From the NCBI GenBank assembly GCA_032622095.1, contig CP136062.1:157352875-157416874 (forward strand): DNA of 64,000 nt, written 5' to 3'. Below the pieces are notes generated by a model, which had not been told where the DNA came from, searched no databases, and saw nothing but the letters and a program-made list of their open reading frames with translations. Within the stretch, counting starts at the first letter, position 1; every line of letters begins with the position of its first letter. The translations under genes were made by a program, and so were the position numbers. This DNA is from Siphonodentalium dalli (taxonomy: Eukaryota; Mollusca; Scaphopoda; Gadilida; Siphonodentaliidae). Positions 56,905 to 64,000 of the stretch are shown piece by piece.

Positions 56905-58725
56905 TGATACCGGTACATGTATTTGTAGCTGTTTCTGACCATCATGCAGCATTTGAATGGATATAATTTACTGTTATAACTCGGCCCCCGGGTGATCAAT
57001 TTGGATGATGTATCTTAATAATATGTATATGATCAGTCATTCCTCTTTTCTGATGTCATTACAAGCATTAAAATCTTTTTTTTTCAGACAGGAGGAGCTG
57101 CTTGACTGGATTGAGACATCAAAATTTCATTCAAGGCCTGATATGATTATCTGATAACCAATCATAGAATCATGTTTCCTGTCAGAGTGCTTCTTGCAGA
57201 CACTGCATGGTGACCCTTAATACCAATATTATTAATTCTGTCCAAGACTGGATGAGGAAGGATTTCAAATGTTATTCGGTGTACATGTACTGGATACATG
57301 TACTGTATACATGTACTGTAGATGTTATCGGTATTCGTCCATGCATGACAATGATCATGACATGTGTGTTGTTGCAGTGTGACAGTGAGTCCTGAGTCTC
57401 CTGACTATACACATGTACCATATGTATACATACGGACGGTATGCACTGAATCCAGTACCATGCTTACCTGGTAACTAGTGCACACTGCAGCGAAGGGGAG
57501 GCTTTAATTTATAACCAAATGACGATCAATGTGTTCATCAAAGGCAAAAATGACACATATATGTATGCATTCCTTCCTTGATGGAGACCGATCAGTGACC
57601 TCTACATTTTATCAGACTTATGTGGTGAAAATCTTGGCAAGTGAAGTTAGTGAATTCAATTCTACAACAGACATGTACTTGTATACTTCATCGAGTCTCA
57701 GAAAATGTGCACTATGGCATCCAGCGTATGCATAAACTTTTTTATATTTCATACTACATTGACCAGAATTTGGAGGTGTACCCGTTTCAAATTTCCACAC
57801 AAAGCACAACAGTACCCATGGAACAGTCTCAAGCCTTGTTTCTGAGCTTATCTGAAGGATATGAACTTTTAAGTGACATATTATTGCAGTATGTCAATAT
57901 AATCAGATTCATGTACACATACAGGCCTTAAAATCCATAACAGAATCAAAATATTCTAATGTTCCTTTATCTTTGTCAACCTGATGTATCACCAAGTAAT
58001 CTGTACAAGGAGCGTAAAGTGGCTTATACATGTACCATACATGCACATTTAAAGATAGATAATCCCGAGTTCACGCTCCTCAATTACTATTTCTTTGGCT
58101 TCGGGGGTAAAAATAATTGATTCAAGTCGAGGAACACACCCTTTAAAGTTCTGAGTTACAAAATATAAAAAATTTTAATCTGTTATTTTTCATCGCCTTG
58201 AATATTTCCCGGCCTAGCAAATATTCAACGAGCCGACTGAGTCGACTGACCTAATCTTGATACCAAGTTGCGATGAACAAAATGTTGATATATAACATGT
58301 TTTGGAAAATGTTACACTAGAGTTGACAGTACTTAGTTAGCATTATGTTTTGGTATTTAATCGATTAAGAAATGTTGTTCTTGGAATCTGATGGTATGGA
58401 GACCATCAATTCAGATTGTTTACCTTTAATTGTCCATGCTGACTTTAAAGCATAACATATGTTATCTTTATTTTTTGTATCCCTGCATAAAATGGGGTGA
58501 TAAATTTATATTATACTCACATCTGGTCTTTCGATATTCTGTGAGTTAATTAATTTATATGAAAGAATGTCATTGCATGCTAGCAATTCTGATAAACATC
58601 ACTGTTACAGTGACATTACCATCCAATGTTGAATAAGTCCAATAAGATGCAAAAGTTTAATAAAAAACTTAACCCTTCCATGATTGGAGATTCTTGAAAT
58701 GTTGCTAAAACCCTGCGCCCATGCA
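56905..58725. other. Insert interior, no gene recognised
   Basis: An ACATGTACTG-type short repeat at 57,275-57,320. Small open frames at 57,529-57,931 lack known motifs. Confidence 0.5.
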
Positions 58726-58729
58726 TTCT

Positions 58730-59110
58730 CTTATATTTGCGAGTCTCCAAAATGGAGCCTCACATATATAAGAGAATACATGGCCTAACAATATTTACCT
58801 TGACCTTGTAATCCAGTGCATTCTCTTATACATATGAGGCTTCCTATGTGAGACTTGCATATATACAAGAATTCACTGGTACATGATCTTTAATGCTGCA
58901 CCAGCGCAGCTCTCATCATGAAAGGGTTAAACATTGCATGGCCAAAGCATTGAAAAATATTCTGAAAATAAGATTTTAATAGACTAAAATATGTTTAACC
59001 TTCTACGCGATTACTAGTAGCAATGTTTGTTGACAAATCACTGTAACAGTTTTGTTTACACAGCAATGGTTCCAACAGGAGAAATTTCGTTATTGGAAAA
59101 CTTTCAATAA
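58730..59110. repeat. Hairpin repeat and CACTGTAACAG repeat
   Basis: 58,736-58,930 is a fuller copy of the 433-610 family, with arms ATGCATTCTCTTATAT and ATATATAAGAGAATACAT. 59,020-59,110 matches 47.7 kb. Confidence 0.7.
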
Positions 59111-60019
59111 TTAATATAGGAATCAGGAATTCATGTTTTTCTGAGTGGTGATGTTTTTACGAACTGTTGTATGTTATATGTTTGGCATATTTACTCACTA
59201 TGAGTGCCTTGGGTCCCTTTAAAATGATTTGAAACACTCAATGAAATATCTGCACACCAGTAGATTATTTTGTAGGGATTTTATTGTGATGAGAGTCAGA
59301 ATCATGATTCGTCGGTTGAGTCTGGTAAAAAGCAGCTGATTTGATGTAGAAATGCTATAGTTTGATTCTTGCAAAATTTTAAGGCCTGTATACATTCGCT
59401 TTTATCCATCAAAGGTGCCCCAGACACTTCATACCGCTATACTCATATTATGTACATGTACCTTGTTTTACAAACTTTTATGTTATTTTTTTATAAGAAC
59501 ATAGAGGGCAGCCATTCCCAAGAGTGATGATTTCAAACCTGCATATACTTAAAGTAATTGACCATCTCTAACGTGGTGTTACCCAGGTAATGCTGTGGTA
59601 TTACACTGCAGTAATTTCCAACACCATGGTAAGGTTGTCACTTGAACACAAAACAGCACCACGATGGATGCGGTATGCAATTAAAATGCAGTGATTCTCC
59701 TTATATCTTTGGAACTTAAAGGAATGGATGGCCTTCGTTATAGGTTATAATTTATAAATAACATTTACAAAAAGTTTCCCAAGAATATACTAATAGTATA
59801 GGATAATGTTCATATGAATGCGTTATTATCCACAAAACACACTTTGTGTGAGTCAATCGTTTGTTTATATACAGCAGTAAATAGTGAGCGATAAGCAAAA
59901 CACTCAACACCGTTGCGATTGTTTAATTGAGCGATTCATGGTGACCCATTCAACACTGCAAAATCTTGAGAGGTTATAGAAGAGTAGCCGGACAGGACTC
60001 AATCCAAAACAGTTTCAAC

Positions 60020-60235
60020 TGCAGTATTGCTCTAAGTAATCAACTCCTTAACCACAGCAGAATTATGGGTAACTTTTCAGGATTTAGTCGGAAATATGGC
60101 TTGTTGCCATTCATCGGAAAGCTCTCAGAGCTTTCCGATGAATGGCAACAAGCCATATTTCCGACTAAATCCTGAAAAGTTACCCATAATTCTACTGTGT
60201 TTAAGGAGTCGATTATACTCAGGCCATTACTGTAT
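60020..60235. repeat. ~215-bp near-perfect palindrome
   Basis: Centre AAAGCTCTCAGAGCTTT at about 60,118-60,134. Arms include GCTTGTTGCCATTCATCGGA and GGGTAACTTTTCAGGATTTA with their exact complements. One arm also occurs at 37,378-37,480. Confidence 0.95.
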
Positions 60236-60909
60236 TCGATATCTCAAGCTGTTGCATACCGAAAAGACTTGGGCTAGTACCTGAACAGTAAACCTGCAAT
60301 CTGCATGATTCATGAAACAGCTATTTAAACCATGCTGTATATACTCAGAATTACACAATTTTGTGTATGGGTTTGTTGATATGACATGAGTGCTAGCGCA
60401 CAATGACGGAATGAACAGCACACCCTAGAGTTCTATCTTTCCTCAATGGCACAAGTGCCGTATCAACAAATCCATTAATACAAAAAGTTTCTTTCTGTGT
60501 TTATTACACATCACCCGTCCTAGAATATGTGCATTTAAAAATACAGGGTTACGATGTTTATTAAGGCACATACAGTGCTTGTTTTGTCATGTGTGATGAT
60601 TTTTTTTCCTATCGTTTGAACTGGATACTCAAATAACAGAAATTGTTATATTTTTTTTTTGCAACCGACAGATTTGAGGTAACTCTTTCTACAAATATAT
60701 TGAAAATCATGTGTCGGGATGTAATTATTAGCAATCAATATATTTTTTGTTGCGTATATAGGTTTATACAATTTTAAGAGGCAGAACAAGATACAGGTAC
60801 TTTGTATAGTTTCATTTCGCGAATGTACACAGTATCTTGTTTGGCCACTTGCAATTTTAGAAACCCATAACTGTAACGAGAAATTGTTGATTGTATATTT
60901 AAAGTTTAA

Positions 60910-61401
60910 AGGTACGGGAGGCCTTGGCGGTGGGTATGCTGTGAAAATATTTCCACCGGTCAAAAACTGCCAAAAACAGAAAGAATATTAAAATGCAGAC
61001 ATACTTTGTCCGTATACAAATAAGAAATATCGCATAAACAGTATGTTATTGTCATATGTTTGATCATTCTTATGTAAACAAAAGCATAAAAAGGTACTTT
61101 CCTGGTTTTGTTTATATTATGATGGTAAACATAAAGAGCGTTCATTGTTGCTGAATTTTGATATGGAACGAATAAAGAGCATTTATATCATTTGTGTGTG
61201 ATTAGCCAGTAACACTGTGCTGCATTCTGTAACACAATCAGGCTCCTGCTTAGGTAAAATATAGTAGGTCTTTATGATAGCATGCTGTTTACGCGATGGT
61301 CATGGTATATATGAACAAAACTGTATGCGTTTTAATGTTTTTCTGTTTACGGTGATTGAAACAAATATGAATATTTTCGACAACTAAGGCCTCCCGTGCC
61401 T
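60910..61401. mobile_element. 492-bp Kolobok-like MITE, TTAA target site
   Basis: TIR AGGTACGGGAGGCCTTGG at the left and the complement of AGGCACGGGAGGCCTTAG at the right, flanked by TTAA at 60,906-60,909 and 61,402-61,405. TTAA with AGG-start ends suggests Kolobok (piggyBac is the alternative). Confidence 0.85.
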
Positions 61402-61499
61402 TTAAGCCCCCTTAGTGTCTCTATTATACATTTAACGATGATATTTACAAAGAAGTTTTTATATTCAGAATAAATGTCAATTGTATATTTTAAAACACA

Positions 61500-62063
61500 A
61501 TTGAAATTATATATTAATTTAAAATTAAATGTTTTTCTTAATTAAGAATTGTTTTCTAATATATCTTTCCTAATTGGGAAAAATATTCCTAGTTAAGAAA
61601 ACTTGTTTGCCTTACTTAGATTTATTTTCCTGCTTGAGAAAATCTCATTCTAGAAAAAATTGGCATCACTTAAGAAAAAATATCTGACGATATTTCTAAC
61701 TATAGAAAATACAATTTCTTGTTCTAGATTAATTGTATAGCTTTCTTAAATTTCTAGCTATTCTCCCAAGATAATCGCAGTATCTTAAACTTATCTTATT
61801 TCAAGAAAAATAAACTTATGTGAGAAAAACAATCTTTCCTACATTAAGAAAAAAAAATCTATACTAAGATTTTTTTACTAGGATTTTCTTACTAAGATTA
61901 CTGTGTTTTCTTAAAGAAATTTTCTCAGACAAGAAAATTTCCCACCCTTTCATTTCTTGACCTAGAAAATATGTTTTTTCTTATTTTTCTAGCTATTCTC
62001 CCAAGATAATATCTCATTTCAAGATTTTTTTTTTCCTGAATTGAGAAAATATTTTTGGCAGTG
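61500..62063 (-). repeat. Right terminal/subterminal region of the 15-kb insert
   Basis: Many TTAAGAAAA/TTTTCTTA motifs; TAGCTATTCTCCCAAGATAA occurs twice (61,749 and 61,989). Ends TTTTTGGCAGTG. Confidence 0.75.
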
Positions 62064-62322
62064 ATAGTAACGTAGTTACAGTAGTAATTTTCATTATCTT
62101 AACCCACCGATTCTGGTGGAAATTTGTTAAACGACATTTACCAAGGTTAGCCATTATGTATAATAAGCAGTTAGACCAGCGACCTGAGGATATCCCGAAT
62201 TCCGTGTTCAAAGAGCCCATAGACGAAACAATGGAGACGGATGCACCAAAGCCGTCTGCGCTATTCCGGGACAACACTCATGAACGCCTACATGTATATC
62301 CAATTATAGCCGCCAGAGGCTG
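62064..62322 (+). pseudogene. Env-like membrane anchor and cytoplasmic tail remnant
   Basis: Directly after the 15-kb insert a frame stays open to TGA at about 62,320. It reads a hydrophobic run (NVVTVVIFIIL), then a basic/aromatic juxtamembrane stretch (HRFWWKFVKRHLPR) and a polar tail with MYNKQLDQRPEDIPN. Position between pol and the 3' end, and the anchor-plus-tail layout, fit the end of a retroviral envelope protein. The surface part is missing, so the gene is broken. Confidence 0.5.
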
Positions 62323-62780
62323 ACCACATCTGTGGCGGATTTGGATTAGTATTAATTATGTATCATATATAAATGTGTTCCGCATTTCCCCCGTAATTAT
62401 TTTTGCGCGGATATTAGAATCGTTGCATGTATATAGACATTTATGCATTTCATATATTTCAAATATTAATTGTTGCGTAACGATGTCCATGGTATTATAG
62501 TTGTATAATTATCAGAATTATTATAGCAAGCGTTAAATAGGGACTATAAATCCCGACATTCAGTCATACGTTTTGATGATTGAAATCAATCACCCCGACT
62601 TATCTTGTGTTTAACTGTTCGTCAACCGCTCCATCTATATAATTAGTTGTAAATTCCATTTTCGTATTGGGCCGATCTGACGACCCTCAAGCGATACCGA
62701 TAAATTGGAAAAGTAACCATTGTGTATACTGACTGTGTCATTTGTTCTCAAACCTCACACAAATATCCGTTTGAGTATTA

Positions 62781-62791
62781 CAGGCCGACCA
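62781..62791 (+). promoter_or_regulatory. Candidate splice acceptor before the accessory ORF
   Basis: GAGTATTACAG ends at 62,783, eight nt before ATG 62,791. The pyrimidine tract is weak. Confidence 0.3.
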
Positions 62792-63312
62792 TGGCGGTGG
62801 AACAAGGGTCGACCAGTTGTCAGAACCTACCCCCATACTCGGACATTGAGGACGAAAATACCTCGACATCCGATGATGACGATATGACACCCAATTCAGA
62901 TGCACGACCATCCACCAGCAGGCGGCCGCATGAAAGCTACCTCGACATGATGCCGCGCATGCAGTCACCCACGTCCTACAACCAGCCATGGGAACAGCCT
63001 TACAACGAGCATAGACGATATTACGCAATGCAGTCACCTCCCCCGCCTTACAGCCCGCCCAGAGAAACTGAAGATGCACTCATCGACATCGACCCCGATT
63101 GGTACTACTTCACGGACGAACACCGACAGCCGATCCAGACTCGCCAGCGAACCTACGCTAGAGCACGACAGCAGCCGTACCAACGACACCGACGGACATA
63201 CGAACAACGGAGGCCTCTCATTCACCGATGCCGCTGTTGCGAACTACTCCGACGAATCATCAACCTGCTACGCAGCGACGGATTGGACTTGCGATTTCAG
63301 GATCAACTTTAA
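62791..63312 (+). CDS. 3' accessory-type ORF with PPxY motif and Arg-rich tract
   Basis: 173 residues from ATG 62,791 (GACCATGG context); the frame is open upstream to 62,722. Visible order: LPPYSD near the start, an acidic Ser/Asp tract (DIEDENTSTSDDDDM), SPPPPYSPP (PPxY, the WW-binding type used as a late domain by many retroviruses), an Arg-rich stretch (RARQQPYQRHRRTYEQRR) and a Cys/Leu end (HRCRCCELLRRIINLLR). I do not recognise the family. Location after the env remnant and before the 3' LTR suggests a regulatory/accessory protein expressed from spliced RNA. A +1-shifted frame (63,074-63,580) and a third frame are also open here. Confidence 0.65.
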   Translation: MAVEQGSTSCQNLPPYSDIEDENTSTSDDDDMTPNSDARPSTSRRPHESYLDMMPRMQSPTSYNQPWEQPYNEHRRYYAMQSPPPPYSPPRETEDALIDIDPDWYYFTDEHRQPIQTRQRTYARARQQPYQRHRRTYEQRRPLIHRCRCCELLRRIINLLRSDGLDLRFQDQL

Positions 63313-63352
63313 AATCAAAAAAGTCACAGCCAGTAGGTCGGAGTTGTCTGAG

Positions 63353-63498
63353 AGACGCCCAGACGACCCGATCTACACGAGACGGCCGACATCGAACCAG
63401 CTATCCATCGCCGATGCCGCTGTTGCGAAACACTTCGACGAATCATCGACCTGCTGCGCAGCGACGAATTGGACTTGCGATTTCAAGATCAACTTTAA
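63353..63498 (+). pseudogene. Duplicated C-terminal domain of the accessory ORF
   Basis: An open frame without ATG ends HRRCRCCETLRRIIDLLR plus SDELDLRFQDQL, a second copy of the ORF's C-terminus, 186 bp (62 codons) downstream. Of seven base differences from copy 1, three are silent in this frame and only one in the overlapping frame, so this frame is the likelier coding one. Confidence 0.6.
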
Positions 63499-63519
63499 AT
63501 CGAAAAAGCGAAGGAGTAA

Positions 63520-64000
63520 TGTGCCAAGACAACCCCAGGGACATAACTTTCAACCTGGGAAGAGGAAGGCAATATCTTAGTCGCGGGAGCCGCTAGTTTA
63601 CCACACATACTAGCGCCCCTGATGACTGGTCATCAACATTGCGACATCAAAACGAATTGGCGGACATCTAGCAGTAACCAGGCCGATACATACATACATA
63701 CATAGTAAGACAACTATGAAGTAAACAGAACGCTTAAGGGATTAGCGAGACGAGATACTTTACCTACGGCGCCCATTGAAACCTAACGCGGCACGAAGGC
63801 AATGATAAGATACCTGAAGAACACAGAGGAACACATAGGAAAATTACCTCGCATGAGCAGCCCAGGAACGCCCCATCCGATGGATCATGAAATGCGGATC
63901 CAGGCGGAATAACACCATGGTCCTATTTAGTGGCAAGCAAGATTGAGACCTGGACACACACACACAGTTCTAACCAACCACGCAGTGAAGACTAAGAACT
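63520..64000 (+). repeat. 3' LTR, cut by the window edge
   Basis: Starts TGTGCCAAGACAACC after a purine-rich AAAAAGCGAAGGAG tract. Matches 43,098 onward with about one difference (AAGGCAATGATAAG versus AAGGCAAGGATAAG). Confidence 0.95.

Larger units (their letters stand above)
47107..62063. mobile_element. ~15.0-kb insert with CACTG...CAGTG ends (CACTA/EnSpm-like, non-autonomous)
   Basis: The left end CACTGCCAAAAATAATTTCT and the inverted right end AGAAAATATTTTTGGCAGTG bound the block. Both subterminal zones (47.1-47.42 and ~61.5-62.06 kb) are dense in TTTCTTGTTTCAAGA/AAGAAAAT motifs in both orientations, as in CACTA elements. Flanking CTA/ATA may be an imperfect 3-bp duplication. No transposase frame was found inside. 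The interior holds satellites, MITEs and other repeats listed separately. The retroelement resumes directly after it. Confidence 0.65.
43098..64000 (+). mobile_element. Young, internally deleted LTR retroelement (endogenous-retrovirus-like), split by a 15-kb insert
   Basis: Order: 5' LTR, leader with splice donor, gag, -1 frameshift site, deleted pro-pol, [15-kb insert], env-like tail, accessory ORF, polypurine stretch (AAAAAGCGAAGGAG), 3' LTR running off the window. Without the insert it would be ~6.3 kb. LTR identity says it integrated very recently, yet reverse transcriptase, RNase H and the integrase core are absent. Its spread must therefore have relied on enzymes from another copy. Confidence 0.92.

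Noticed and set aside
60910-61401. piggyBac assignment for the TTAA element
   Set aside because: piggyBac ends usually start CCC; these start AGG, so Kolobok-like is preferred, though not proven.
47107-62063. Polinton/Maverick as identity of the 15-kb block
   Set aside because: Size fits, but ends are CACTG rather than AG-type, no 6-bp target duplication, and no polymerase, integrase or capsid frames.

Overview
This is animal nuclear DNA: a multi-exon gene with GT-AG introns and conserved phases, packed with metazoan-type transposable elements (RTE/CR1-like LINE pieces, hAT-, Tc1/mariner-, Harbinger- and Kolobok-like MITEs, tRNA-like SINE pieces, a Gypsy-type LTR element). It has no bacterial features. 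AT-rich composition, very high repeat density and a TGM1/factor XIII-like transglutaminase fit a marine invertebrate; I cannot assign a phylum. Layout: (1) 1-4.6 kb is repeats: an RTE-like 3' tail with an (ACAG)n end, a LINE C-terminal fragment, an AT-rich minisatellite, and a 1-kb TIR-bounded element carrying an unrecognised 137+ codon ORF. (2) 4.6-33.6 kb holds the 3' ten coding exons of a transglutaminase on the + strand. They join in phase to exactly 1428 nt (475 residues plus stop) and keep the Cys-His-Asp triad, the transition-state Trp, the vicinal Cys-Cys and Ca-site acidic residues. The 5' exons lie outside the window. The introns hold hairpin families, MITEs, satellites, a 5.07-kb near-complete palindrome and a decayed LTR. 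(3) 33.7-43.1 kb has no convincing gene: a 92-bp minisatellite, diverged 1.29-kb direct duplications, and a MITE next to an 889-bp tandem duplication. A promoter-like stretch with an ATG interrupted at codon 5 lies at 42.7-43.1 kb. (4) From 43,098 to beyond the right edge is an LTR retroelement whose two LTRs differ at about one position in the 480 bp that can be compared, so the copy is very young. It has gag, a textbook -1 frameshift signal, and a pro-pol ORF in which protease is joined to the integrase C-terminus (reverse transcriptase, RNase H and integrase core absent). It also has an env-like membrane/tail remnant and a 3' accessory-type ORF with a PPxY motif and an Arg-rich tract. (5) That retroelement is itself split by a ~15-kb block (47,107-62,063) with CACTG...CAGTG ends and motif-rich subterminal regions, probably a giant non-autonomous CACTA/EnSpm-like element. 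The block carries its own cargo of repeats, including a hAT element inserted, with a perfect 8-bp target duplication, into the end of another MITE. How it fits together: the transglutaminase is the only host gene clearly supported. The 43-64 kb region is a nested stack (host locus < LTR element < CACTA-like block < MITE < hAT) whose insertion order can be read from duplicated target sites.
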